Part shown: piece by piece, positions 1 through 10,673 of the stretch
Layout: each line of letters opens with the position of its first letter
Numbering within the stretch: position 1 is the first letter of the stretch
Assembly: GCA_037127255.1 (NCBI GenBank)
Contig: JBANSL010000013.1
Coordinates: forward strand, 4,590,188-4,654,187
Reading direction: 5' to 3'
DNA from: Persicaria tinctoria
Lineage: Eukaryota; Streptophyta; Magnoliopsida; Caryophyllales; Polygonaceae
Length of the DNA stretch: 64,000 nt
Made by a program: the position numbers and the translations under genes
Notes under the pieces: generated by a model
The model's database searches: none
What the model saw: the letters and a program-made list of their open reading frames with translations, nothing else
Told to the model about the DNA's origin: nothing

Positions 1-802
1 GGTGATAGTGGCTGAATGACCTACAAGGGCCAGTATGTAAGCTACGCTATTAATTTCCCTAAACACGTGATGAATATGTATTGTCTGAAACCGACAGAGG
101 TCTATTAGGGAGTCGGAAATGATCATTTCGACTTCCCAGGGTTATTTCCAAATACCTTTAATTGCATTAATTATGCAAAGGTTACCCCCTTCTACTTCGA
201 TGTTCTGAATATTAAGATCTAATGTTTTACGGATTCCCTCTCTCAGGGTTGTGGCCTCATCTCAGATGACCGAGCACGATGGGATGCTGGCACCCTTCAT
301 CGAGACGCAATTGGCTTCGTGATCCCGGATCACAAAGCCAATTGCGGAGTTCCCGTTGTCCCGGAAGGATCCGTCAAAATTTAGCTTGAAATTTGAGCCT
401 TTTGATTTTTCCCACTTAATGCCTTTTTTTTTTCTTCTGTTTTCATAACCAGTTGAGTTGTTAAGATAAGTAGACGTAGACATTGCGTTTGTCTCTTCCT
501 CATCAATTTTAGCTATATTCCAATTGAGGATTTGTTGTTTGATAAATTTGATAATATTGTTAGCAGTACTAGCCTCGTTTTTTAAAACTATTTGATTTCT
601 GAAGTACTAGATACTCCAACAGATGGTCGCCATTATACCTGTTTTCTCGGTGTCGATTGTTTGTCTCAATGTTTTTATAATGGAGTATTCATCTCTCTCA
701 TTTCTATTCCATTTGTCGGTAACTTTAAAAATTTGAGCCTCTACTTTTTGGATAATATTTTTGACGAAATTACAATCCATGAATAAATGGAAGAAATCTA
801 TA
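1..802 (-). pseudogene. Decayed LINE reverse-transcriptase tail: zf-RVT end plus RNase H-like domain (3' part)
   Basis: Read on the minus strand, the frame from about 800 down to 262 gives the end of a zf-RVT zinc finger (FFHLFMDC, then NFVKN), a linker (VEAQIFKVTDKWNRNE), and an RNase H-like domain starting LNFDGSFRDNGNSAIGFVIRD. After a short frame disruption near 255 it continues with a degenerate EATTLREGI segment, VEGGN and HHVFREINSVAYILA, the order expected of an RVT_3 domain. In-frame stops occur in the linker near 605 and after GIWK near 140. The third catalytic acidic residue appears as Gly (VEGGN rather than VEGD). The gene is dead and continues off the left edge. Its upstream half is at 5671-5850, separated by Helitrons. 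A LINE origin is inferred from the zf-RVT and RNase H pair; a domesticated RNase H-like gene is less likely. Confidence 0.75.
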
Positions 803-985
803 TCTAATATACTACTAAAACACTTTCATTTTGAGGACACGTGGCGGCTATACACTAAAAGTTGGAATTTAGGATAAATCCCCATTTACTTATCAAATTA
901 TTTAAAATTATTCTCACGTTTAAGGTTTTTTTGAAAGCAAATATGAAATCATCTAAACCACACAATTATAAACTTTTAGAATCAT

Positions 986-1340
986 CCCTTAAACTGCAAT
1001 TTATGAAGTAATTGGAGGTCTAAACAAATATGCAGCATATAAATTTAGCCCTTAAACTGCTATTTCTGAAGTAATTGGGCGTCTAAACAAATCTGCAGCA
1101 TATAAACTTAGCCCTTAAACTGCGATTTCTGAAGTAATTGGACGTCTAAACAAATCTGCAGCATATAAACTTAGCCATTAAACTGCGATTTACGAAGTAA
1201 TTGGACGTCTAAACAAATCTGCAACATATAAACTTAGCCCTTAAACTGCGATTTCTGAAGTAATTGGACGTCTAAACAAATCTGCAGCATATAAACTTAG
1301 CCCTTAAGCTGCAATTTCTGAAGTAATTGTCTTCCTTCAC
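986..1340 (+). repeat. 63-bp minisatellite, about 5.5 copies, inside Helitron A
   Basis: The phrase CCCTTAAACTGC starts at 986, 1049, 1112, 1175, 1238 and 1301, exactly 63 bp apart each time. The unit includes GAAGTAATTGGACGTCTAAA and CTGCAGCATATAAACTTAG. Copies differ by only a few substitutions, so the expansion is recent or homogenised. A related but shorter pair (CTTCTCCTCATCCTGCGATTT) follows at 1347-1425. Confidence 0.9.
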
Positions 1341-2209
1341 TACAAGCTTCTCCTCATCCTGCGATTTTTGAAGCTCCGCCGATCTGTTCACTCCAAGCTT
1401 CTCCTCATCCTGCGATTTCTGAAGTTCTTTCTTCATCTTTTAAACCTTCAAAACTGAATTGCAGCATATAAACTTAGCCGACCTCCTTATCCTGAAACTT
1501 CTTAATCTCTTTCTCCGTCTCCTTCTGCAAATTCATAATTTGTTACTGGTGTAGGTGAATATTTAGAATTATTATAAATAAAAGTAACAGATCCGATTTT
1601 GCTGAGATTTAAACTTGAGAAGTCTGTTACTGTTTATTTAAACTTGAGAAGATTAAACTTTAAAGATTTCCTAAGATTTTTAAACCAATTCTATTACTTT
1701 TATTTATAATAATTAAAACATTAAAATCTGCAGAGATTTTAATTAAACCAAGTCTGTTACTTATTTTTTAAGCAATTTCGGATCAAAAAATCAATTCAAT
1801 TACCTAATTAACCAATCTTTATCTCACTTCTGATACTTTTTCTTAAAATAATTAAAACATTTTATTCTATCAGTCTGCTGAGATTTAACCAATCTTTATC
1901 TCATTTCTGTTACTTTTTCTTAAAATAATTAAAACAATTTATTCAATCAGATCTACTGAGATTTGTTTAAACCGTTTACCTCTCATTCACCCTAACCTAA
2001 CTAGCAAGACTACTCTATATAATCAGAACCGAGTATCACAAACAACTCGCTTCTCCTCCTTCCTCTTCCACCGCATCCTATCTATTTCTCCCTCTCTATC
2101 AACCATCTATCTTTTATGTTTTATTTTTCGAATACTAATAATGTTTAAACCTTAGACATTGCAGGAATTTGATCATTTGTTCTTCTTTCCTGTTTTAAAT
2201 AGGCAACAA

Positions 2210-3345
2210 TGAAGAATGTCATATACGTCGACGAGCTTACTCCAACAAACATCAAAGGCAATATCCGAGTTCGAGTTGTGTGCATGTTCGACAACATCGA
2301 TTTTTATAAATAACAAGAGCTGATTTCAAAGGACCTAATCTATGTCGATGAAAAGGTGTTTGTCCTTCATAATTTCTTTATTTTATATCCTCCTAGCGTA
2401 CGTATTCAATTTAATTCTATTTACTCTATTTGTTCTCAGGGTAATAAATTTACTCTATTTGTTCTCAGGGTAATAAGGTTCACGTGTCCATTAAGAAATC
2501 TCTCATCAAAAAATTTGATTGTATAAAAGAGTATGGAATTTACTCAATATCAAACTTCGGTTTAATCAAGTACCTTGACCAATATCGTCACTGCTCTCAC
2601 CCTCACAAGGTGACCTTCTCCATGAACACACAATCTTGAAAGATGTTGTCGAAGCTCCAATCTCGCGATTTGGGTTTGAATTCGTTGAATTTGATGACAT
2701 TTTAAGTAAAGATGCTGATCTAACCCGCTTGGTTGGTAAGTTCTTATTTATTGTGATAAAATATTTTATTATTTATTGTGATATTGTGATAAACTATGAT
2801 CTAACCCACTTTGGTTTTTTTAGATGTGATTGGTAACTTGGTTAAGATAGGAAACATTATTGAGTGCGGTGTCAGATATGATGATAAACTTCACAAAAGA
2901 CTTGAAATCCATATCGAAAACACTAGGTAATGTTAATTGTTAAATATTCTATTTCAATATATTACAATTTATATATATACAATATACGATTTATATTATT
3001 ATTATATTCATTTCATTAATTCTATCCAATCTGTAGGAATGATGTCATCATCTGCACTTTGTGGGATGCCTACGCCGGTCAGTTTGCCTCTTACATCGAT
3101 GCTGTATTGGATGATAGGGTCATAGTCATTATTCAATTTGCAAGAATCAATCCCAGCGGAAGTAATTTTTTGCTTTTTTCCTTCATTTCAATCTATATTC
3201 CTTTGGATGGTGTTAGATTATATTTTAACTTTTTCTTTAGGTGTACACAAACTTGCCAACAATGTCAAGGGAAGCACTCGCGTTTTCATTGAGGATGATA
3301 GTATTCAAGAGATACTTGATTTCAAAACTAGGTTCATATTTTAAT
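2210..3345 (+). pseudogene. Replication protein A 70-kDa-like (OB-fold) pseudogene in Helitron A
   Basis: Exon-like blocks in order: MKNVIYVDELTPTN...VRVVCMFDNIDFYK from 2210 (ends in a stop near 2310), VHVSIKKSLIKKF...GIYSISNFG near 2480-2570, ISRFGFEFVEFDDI near 2660-2735, VIGNLVKIGNI near 2826, DVIICTLWDAYAGQFASYID near 3044-3105, and VHKLANNVKGSTRVFIEDD from about 3241. This is the DUF223/OB-fold layout of plant RPA1-like proteins, and the ICTLWDxxAxxF motif with a following hydrophobic strand is typical of Helitron-borne RPA genes. Breaks: an in-frame stop in the first block, a stop before the third, and no C-terminal zinc-ribbon OB fold. Putative introns separate the blocks (AG acceptors before DVIGN and before VHKLA). 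It is not likely to make protein; it could be a captured host gene or a relic of an autonomous Helitron. Confidence 0.65.
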
Positions 3346-3616
3346 TCTTATCAAATTATATTTTATCATTCTTCTCTTTAGTTTACCTTTTAATTATCGA
3401 TCGAATATGTGAATTGAGTTTGTGGAACCTGTTTATTAGATTTTTCATTTGGATGTTTCGATTTGATTTATTTTTATGATTATTTGGATGTTTCGATTTA
3501 ATAGTATTTCCCTATAGACTTTTTCATATTATCATAATAAATATTATAATATATATATATATAATTTAGATAAATTGTGATAGCATATTCTAAAATATAT
3601 AATATATTTTACAAAT

Positions 3617-3646
3617 CCCGTGCGTCACGCACGGGTACTGCGCTAG
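3617..3646 (+). other. Helitron A 3' terminal hairpin and CTAG end
   Basis: CCCGTGCG-TCA-CGCACGGG forms a perfect 8-bp stem. It lies 7 bp before CTAG, with the host T at 3647. This is the rolling-circle termination signal of Helitrons. Confidence 0.85.
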
Positions 3647-3647
3647 T

Positions 3648-5670
3648 TATAATACTAAAGGAGAAGTCGCCTACGACATGTGGCGGCTTCTCCTTTAATG
3701 TGGGTTTTTTTTTTAATTAGATTAATTGATTTATGTAACTTTAAATGAGATTAATTGGTTAACAAATCTTATCTAATTTAAAGGATAAAATCAAATCTTA
3801 ACTAATTGGAAAATATTATTAATCTAATTTTGAGGATAAAATCAAATCTTAACTCCTTAGAAAATATTATTATTAATATTATTAATTAACTACCTTACCT
3901 AAATTATTATTTGTTAGCTTTTTTATTTATTTAAGATTAATAATAAAAAAGAATTAGATTTAAAAATTAAATTACTAATTAACCTAATTGATATGCCATA
4001 TCTAAAATAACTAACTAACCAAAACGTAATCTTATTGTTTGCATGATGATATATGCAAATCCAGAATCTAGAAACTTACGCAGATCTTATCACTTTTTTT
4101 TAATCACCAATCTTATCACTTTGTAATGTAATCTCTTACTGTATCTATTGCAATCTTATCACTAAAATATTTTTTTTTTTTTAAATCAGATTAGTCCATT
4201 CCAAGTTTGAGATGGTTATTAATCAGATTAGTCAATTTTTATTTTTATTTACAATTATTTATTAATTCAAAGTAGATATCTAAAATCAATGATCTCTGAT
4301 TTGGTTAAAATTTTGAATTTTGAAATCAGTTTTTGTTTTTCCAATTCTTTAGATCAACTAATCTGATTTGGTTACAATTTTGAATTTTGAAATTTAAAAA
4401 AAAAAGTATTCAGATCGCCAAAATTGTAGTACTGCACTACTACTGTTATAAATACTACCCTAACTCTTCCTGATTCAATTGTTCACATTTTTACGGAGTA
4501 TATTCATTTGCTTTTGTGCTGCTGTGTTGCTTTTATATCTTAATCTAACATAATCATATTTGCAGATGCAGGTTATTGATTGTACCCTAATTTACTTGAT
4601 TTTAATCACAGCCCTACTTCCCTCTCTTATTGTCCTTCTCAGTTTATCCGATTAATTACGATTCCATTGATTCTACTTGGAATTATGTCCAGTTGTGCTT
4701 AACTACTCAGAAAATTGATGTGAAATCGATCGACTTTGTGTTGCTACGTGGAATCCTTAGTCAAGATGTACGTGAAATCATTCAACGTAACACTAAATAC
4801 TTCCAATTCGATTTGATTTGAAGTTATCTAATTAATATTTTGGTTTCATCTTATAAATATAGGGGCAAGCTAATGCGGATTTCATTTATTTTATTTATGG
4901 TTTTAGTTAATTAGCTGCATTCGTTCAAACATACATCGTATATTCTCATGGTTATATAATTAAATTTATGAAAGATTTTGCTAATTAATCTTTTGAACCA
5001 CTTTTTAATCAATAAATTTTATATTTTCAATTATAATTTAGTCATGATTATAAAATTAAATTTATGGAAGATTTTGCTAAACAAATCACTTAAGATATGA
5101 TTTGTTTGTTAGTTTAGATATTCATTGGATAAGACAAATAAAATCATATTTATCTCAAAAAAATCAAATTTGATTACATTATAACTTGCCATTTGTTCAA
5201 GAAAATATTTGATTCTATTTTTTTTGTTATATTTTTTATTCCACAAATTACTATAGAATATTTCGGTTTTAGTTTTAATTTCTATTTTTTTAGATAAATA
5301 ACTCAAAATTGATTCATTCATTTAATTTTGAACCATATGTATGTTAATTAAAAGAGAAAACCAAATCTCATAGGTTCTATTGTTTAGGTAATGTATCTTT
5401 AATTATTTTTATTTATTTCTTCTTCTTATCAGTTTGTTAGAGAAAATACATTTGTGACTCTTTTTTATACGGATGTTTTCCACCACATGTTATATACAAG
5501 AATTCAAATCCCTATTCATTTTTATATGTAAGATTATTATCTCCATATGTATGTTGCATGGTTACAAGTAATGCTTACAAGTTTTGGTATCGATGAAGAA
5601 ATGATAAATGAAATTATATAAACACATATTTTTAAAAAAGATCCGTGCAATGCACGGGATACTAAGCTAG
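3648..5670 (+). mobile_element. Helitron B, abutting Helitron A head-to-tail
   Basis: Its left end TATAATACTAAAGGAG begins right after the end of Helitron A and resembles other Helitron starts, but the TC dinucleotide reads TT with the C missing. The right end has a hairpin at 5641-5660 (ATCCGTGCA pairing with TGCACGGGAT, one bulge) followed by CTAG at 5667-5670 and T. It is non-autonomous. Within it, 4569-4820 reads open (a segment with WNYVQLCLTTQKIDVKS and LLRGILSQDVREIIQRN, ending in a stop at 4819), preceded by a 5'-UTR-like stretch; this may be a captured exon of unknown origin. The rest is AT-rich and unremarkable. Confidence 0.75.
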
Positions 5671-5850
5671 TATTCTCTATGGTGGTTACAAAATTCACAT
5701 TGCATAGGAACTGCGATTCTGCGTTCTTCCAATTTTCCTTTTGTTGGTGTTCCTCCTTGGGATGCCCTTCATAAGAAATGTTTAATTCATGGATTTTTAA
5801 CTGACTAACCAAACGAGATCTAATATTCATGAAATTATTTTTCTCCGGAA
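5671..5850 (-). pseudogene. Decayed LINE zf-RVT domain (5' part of the split gene)
   Basis: On the minus strand one frame gives GGTPTKGKLEERRIAVP then MQCEFCNHHREY. This is the start of a zf-RVT domain: the G-x-L/P-T-K linker, then CxxC, then the HxxE-type segment before the second metal-ligand pair. It breaks off exactly at the T of the Helitron insertion site. The rest of the finger (IDFFHLFMDC) lies at 772-802 on the other side of the two Helitrons. Removing 803-5670 joins the halves in frame. Upstream of about 5850 no further reverse-transcriptase sequence was recognised. Confidence 0.7.
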
Positions 5851-7404
5851 AAACAAAACTCTAACATACTTACATTATGCACGTTTTTTTTAAAATAAAA
5901 ATTATATAATATCTATCTATATATAAATAAAATATCAAATTATATATATATTATCAATTTCATAATTATTAACAATAATTTTGAAATTGCTCACAAAAAT
6001 TATATTTTGAGCATTTAGATCTAATAATCGATCTAAAAACTCGATCCATCAGTTGAGATTTCCCTATCAAACCCTCATTCATGCACTTTGCAATTCATGA
6101 AAATGACATACTCCGATACTCTGCCGATGAAGTTGTGGAAGATAAATAAATGGGGCGGTGGCGATGAAATAAATGGTCGACATGTGCATACAATTATTGT
6201 TATTAGGTTAGCTGTATTTATCATTTAACTAATCACCACTTAGCCACCACTTAACTAAAGACCCACACCACCAACCAGCTGTTGCACTTTTTTTCCCTCT
6301 TTTTTTGGAAGATAGATTTCATCCAAATAGACTAGGAAAAATACAAAACACCACAATAGATATCACATATATCCCATAAACAAAACTTTATATTCATTAC
6401 GGTTTTTCTATCCTATATCCAATGGTATCGAATAAAAATTATTTTTTTGCCAGCGAATCTTTCTCGATCTATGTTCTTATCATATGCCCTTAGAGCATAG
6501 AATAAAAAAAAATACAACACAATTATTATATATATATATGAAAAAAGAAACTTTTTGTGACCTATACAATATATGGAAGAGTCCCACCGACAAAAAATAT
6601 TGCCACTAGGGTATCCTAAAAGAAATTCAAAATCAAAATGATGTTAAAAAATAAATAAATGTGGATTGATCAAATGATAATTCATAAATATTTGTATAAG
6701 AAAGAATGTGTAAAATCATAGTTAAAAGATCTCCACCAATTAAAAGGAGATAAGGCGGTTATGGTGATGTGCTAGTAATTATTTGGTTGAATGAAAAATA
6801 TTTTATATTTATTTATGAAGATTTTTTAAACCTATATCCTAAAATCATATGTTAGGAAATTAATCCGAATAAGATTTTCTATATTTCAGAATCAATCTAT
6901 AAACAATGGGATTTTTTTAAAAAAATGTTTAAAATAATTAAAATTTGAAAATCTTTATAAATCTGGAAAAAAATGTACTCACTTCGTTCAAAAATAAGTA
7001 CCGTTTATTATTGATGTATGTTTTTTTAGATAATAAAAACTATATAAAATATAAATTCTTAAATATAATTTCAAACAAAAATTAATACAAAACTATATGA
7101 AATTATGTTAAAAAGTAATTTATATCTTGTATAATTTATATTTTTATTATTTCTTAAAAATAATTTATTTTTTTAAACATACGTCAAAAATAAAAAAAAC
7201 ATTGGTAGTGGGCCAAGTGGCCTGGTTATGGCAATGATATGTATGGCCTTGAGTGCTTCTGATGTACAAGCCCGTTTTGTGTGATATGGATTGGCCCTTT
7301 TTTCTTCCCAATGAAAATCACCAAAACATGTGTATGATGGGCCTAGAGCCCAATTCCATATAGATATAAGCAAAATCCATTATAGTTTAGGGGAAATTAT
7401 ACGG
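5851..7404. other. AT-rich intergenic DNA, no gene seen
   Basis: Very AT-rich with many poly-A/T runs and stops in all frames. 6977-7200 resembles MITE-like sequence (AAAAACTATATAAAATATAA and its reverse complement) but clear ends were not found. Confidence 0.6.
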
Positions 7405-7750
7405 CTTATTACAAAGTACAAACCAGTGACACCTCGTGTACGGACACTTGCTGGCGGATACTCGATATAAATACAGGAGTTGCTTCAGCGGTGTTGTGTT
7501 GAGAGTTAAGGTGATCACCCTTCGGATGTCCAGGCAGGCTGACCCGGTTAAGTTTGGGGAGCTTGTCGCTAGTCGATGACTTGACGGTGATGAAGGGTAT
7601 GTTGGCCATCCCGCTACACAACTGGTTGGGGGCTGAAGCTGCTCTCTTGATGAGCCTAAAGCAGGGCGAAACCAGTAGTATCGGTCGCGTAAGACTGGCC
7701 CTTCGGGGATAGGGGCGCCGCACGGGCTTCGTGCATGTCGGCCCGTAACA
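7405..7750 (+). mobile_element. GC-rich island with a hammerhead fold; possible retrozyme LTR remnant
   Basis: About 345 bp of markedly higher GC content than either flank, without a convincing reading frame. It contains a TATA-like TATAAATA at about 7468 and a degenerate hammerhead ribozyme at 7621-7676. Plant retrozymes are small non-autonomous retroelements whose LTRs, some 350 bp long, carry such ribozymes; size and content agree. Only one copy is present, so it would be a solo LTR. TG...CA ends and a target duplication were not resolved. Confidence 0.4.
7621..7676 (+). ncRNA. Degenerate hammerhead ribozyme (type III layout)
   Basis: Stem III: ACTGGT (7621-7626) pairs perfectly with ACCAGT (7671-7676). 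The cleavage triplet would be GTT (7625-7627). Stem I: GGGGGC (7628-7633) pairs with GCTCTC (7641-7646), four Watson-Crick and two G-T pairs. The first core box reads TTGATGA (7647-7653) instead of CTGATGA, a C-to-T change at the invariant C3. Stem II is GCCT with GGGC (7654-7667). The second core box GAAA is 7668-7671, its last A doubling as the first base of stem III. All three stems and both boxes fall in the right order and spacing, but the C3 change should abolish or greatly reduce cleavage. Confidence 0.6.
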
Positions 7751-9028
7751 CTAGTGTGTTATGTCCCATAACTCCCAATATGAAAATATGTTAATATAAT
7801 ATTTTAAATTTATATATATTATAAAAAATAACTTGGTAAAAATATATAAAAAAACAATAAATATGAATTAAAATGTGAGAATTAAACTAATAATGATCGA
7901 AGTATGCGAGGAATATAAAATAAAAATTAATCTAGATAAAAAATAATTCATTCTACCGAAAATAATATAGATATAAATAAAATAAAAAGAATCAAATAAT
8001 TAATTTTGATATAAATAATTATTTTCACTAAAATTTTTTATCTATAAATAAAATAACACTATCTATTACTGTAATATTTTTGTAAGTATAACTATGAAAA
8101 ATTTTGATTTATATTTTTATCAAGTAAATAAAAGATATATTGATAGATTGTGGTTTATGATAGCTTTTTTATAAATTATGCTAACATATTATTTTAATAA
8201 ATTTCCGGAGGGAAACTTTTCCATAAAATCAACCACAACACGCCGCATAGGACGCTATACACTGGTTTTAGTATAGGTATATAGATAGATATATAGACAT
8301 AGATAGATTGGATTCATGGTTTAATATTTTTTTTCCACTTACATTTTATTTTTCAATGAAAATTTTAGAAATTTGACTTTATAGGACTTTCAACTTATTT
8401 AAAATGAGAGAGTTTCATTTTACTAGGTAAGAAATACAAAAAATAAATATCCACTTTTCACATTTCACATTTTAAAATTTCATAGACATCAAACTTTAAA
8501 AAAAAAATCCAATTCATAAAAAATAAAATTTACGAGAATTAACTTAATAAAAAATAAGTTCAGTTTGTCTATTTGACTGGTATCTTTATCTCATATTTTC
8601 ATTTACAACATCATCACCCTCTCAAATAAACGAAATATGATCTTGCAATTGACGTAATATGCAAATGTATCATAATCATTTTTTTTTAAAATGAAATAAA
8701 ATTAAAGGTTTACTATAAACACGAAAAAATCGAAATCCGTCTATTGAAAAATCAAGGACAAAATCTCGTTAATTGGTTGTGATTTACATATTTTTAAAGC
8801 AAAATATTCTACCGAATACATGAATAAATTAATGGGTCTTAAAATTTTAATTAATTACAGATCACAACCTAATGTTTTGTCATATATGCTTTCATGCACC
8901 TATTGAATAAAACCGGAGGCTGCAAAATTCCAAGAATTAAAATGATTTCCACAACTTCATCGGTACTTCATAGTTCCAATTGGATTCCATGTTTAAAATA
9001 GCATGCACGGTGACGTGTCCTAAGAACA
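7751..9028. other. AT-rich intergenic DNA, no gene seen
   Basis: Stops are dense in all frames. No terminal repeats, RNA gene or conserved domain were recognised. Confidence 0.6.
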
Positions 9029-9030
9029 TA

Positions 9031-9263
9031 CTCCCTCCGTTCAACAAAACTTGACGTTTTACTATTTATGCACGCTTTTTTAGGAGCTAAAAACTATATA
9101 AAATATCGACTTTTTAAATATTTTTTTTAACAATTTCGTAGTTATTATTAATAAGTACAAACTTGTTAAATTTTTTTTTAAAAAAATGAATATTTTATAG
9201 TTTTTATCATTTTAAAAAAGCGTGCGTGAATAGTAAACGATAAGTTTTGTTGAACGGAGGGAG
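9031..9263. mobile_element. Stowaway-type MITE with TA target duplication
   Basis: Ends CTCCCTCCGTTCAACAAAAC and GTTTTGTTGAACGGAGGGAG are inverted repeats flanked by TA on both sides. Subterminal sequence (TACTATTTATGCACGCTTTTTTAG and its partner near 9210-9236) also pairs, so the whole 233 bp folds back. CTCCCTCCGT with a TA duplication defines Stowaway (Tc1/mariner-derived) MITEs. Confidence 0.92.
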
Positions 9264-9584
9264 TATAATAAAACCCTAAATTATGAAAGATTCCCTACAA
9301 AAAAGACAAGCAATACTAATAATTTAATTAAAAAATGGCTAAACTAATTAAAAATTTTAAAATTTTTCTAAATTTAGGGTCTTATCCTATGCATTTGGGT
9401 TATATGATAGAAAAATTGATTTTATATATATTACTATATAAAACTATAAAAGTATAGGTTAATTAGTGGGTTATTTTGAAGAGTTGTTTATAGATGTAAT
9501 TGGTTTGTTGAAATAGATAGTTAATCTATTTTGAATATTTGTTTATAGATGTAATTGATTTCATATAGTACTATATTAAATCGA

Positions 9585-9962
9585 GCTTGCGTGGGATCTT
9601 GAGCTTCACAAGGTGGAATGTGATATCGACTCGGAGGATGCATTGAGATTGCTTAAGGGGTCGGTGAAGCCATCACAGTGTTCACACCCTGCGCCAGCTT
9701 GGTGAAGACTTGTCATGGCTTCATAAGTAGCTTCAACATACATTTTTTCCGTTAAGGCAATTGTCTTGCCGATTTTCTAGCTGATTCTGCCTTTTCGTTT
9801 CCTGTTGGACTTGCTGTCTTGAACTCAGCTCTAGAGGGCGCGACTGGCTTCCTTCTTGATGATGCGCATGGGGTTACTAAGCCAGGGTGCGCCCTGTTGG
9901 GTAGGAGTTCACCCGTCCCTCGCCTAAGGGCTTAAGCCCATTTTTCCAATAATAAAAAAGAA
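9585..9962 (+). pseudogene. 5'-truncated LINE: RNase H C-terminus and 3' tail
   Basis: The plus strand reads WDLELHKVECDIDSEDALRLL, then after disruptions GNCLADFLADSAFSFPVGLAV and GATGFLLDDAHGVTKPGCA, matching part for part the end of the LINE at 30231-35852 (there GNVMADYLAG...LDDAKG). It finishes with a short 3' UTR ending AATAATAAAAAAGAAAG. ATATTAAA occurs at both edges and may be a target duplication. 5' truncation is usual for LINE copies. Confidence 0.75.
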
Positions 9963-10142
9963 AGCGATAGGATATTAAAAGACACGAAATTGTATGAATC
10001 AGCATGGTTTCTCATCACCGTTACGAAAAAGTGATACACATATGATAATGCGGATGGTACCTCAATCTCTCACCTAAATATAATATCTTCGGATACCTCA
10101 AACACTACCACAATCAATACGTTTAATAGAACATACTATCGT

Positions 10143-10345
10143 CCTTTCAGGGTGACCTAGTGGTGTGAAGTGAGGTCATGAGTTTGATCCCTCCCTTCGC
10201 CCTTTCATTAGGTAAAAAATAACGTTTGTCTTACTCTTTACTAGTGAATCGAGTTGATCGACGCAAATTAGTTTACATCGTATGTGGTTCTTGCCGGCCG
10301 GGTAATCCGTAAATCCATCCAACCGGGGTCAAGGTTTTTCAAACA
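10143..10345 (+). mobile_element. tRNA-derived SINE (same family as 60138-60369)
   Basis: Box A-like TGACCTAGTGG and box B-like GAGTTTGATCC lie about 30 bp apart, as in a tRNA-derived Pol III promoter. The body (TTGTCTTACTC...GGTTCTTGCCGGCCGGGTAA) aligns with the better-preserved copy at 60138. It lies about 200 bp upstream of the MFS gene's TATA box. Box B departs from consensus, so the copy is old. Confidence 0.7.
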
Positions 10346-10541
10346 AGGTTATACAAGTGATGAGTGATCCAAACATGACAGATTGACAGGTAAGAGAATC
10401 ATTTTCTAAGCACAGATATCAATTTCGGAATAAAATAAATAGCCACTGTTTTTCAGTTTCAGCCCCCAAAAACAAAACAACTAAACATGGCGCGCTTCGT
10501 GGTGGCGCAGCCCTCTCAAAACCAACTAATAAGCGCGCTCC

Positions 10542-10548
10542 TATATAA
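10542..10548 (+). promoter_or_regulatory. TATA box of the MFS transporter gene
   Basis: TATATAA in CTCCTATATAAACGATGG lies about 130 bp upstream of the ATG. Sequence just downstream shifts to C-rich 5'-UTR composition, placing transcription start near 10575. Confidence 0.65.
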
Positions 10549-10673
10549 ACGATGGCTGGCACTTCCACTGCCAGCATCCAAATTCCAATCACCTCTTTCG
10601 CCGTTTTCCTCCGCCAACCGCGCACCATAACCGCCTAAAATCCTGCAGCGATCGAGCGCCAGTCCTTGCGATC

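Larger units (their letters stand above)
803..3646 (+). mobile_element. Helitron A, carrying an RPA-like pseudogene
   Basis: The left end is TCTAATATACTACTAAAAC at 803, preceded by A, followed by the AT-rich/GGACACGTGGCGG sequence common at plant Helitron 5' ends. The right end has a hairpin at 3617-3635 (8-bp stem CCCGTGCG, 3-nt loop) and then CTAG at 3643-3646 followed by T. Helitrons insert between A and T, have no inverted repeats and end in a hairpin plus CTRR, so every hallmark is present. There is no Rep/helicase gene, so it is non-autonomous. It carries a 63-bp minisatellite and an OB-fold RPA-like pseudogene. A second Helitron abuts it directly on the right. Confidence 0.85.

Noticed and set aside
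986..1340. CRISPR-like regular spacing
   Set aside because: Units are contiguous 63-bp tandem repeats with no unique spacers, in a plant Helitron.
7409..7723. 104-codon frame on the minus strand in the GC-rich island
   Set aside because: No domain; open only because of GC content. The hammerhead structure on the plus strand is the better explanation.
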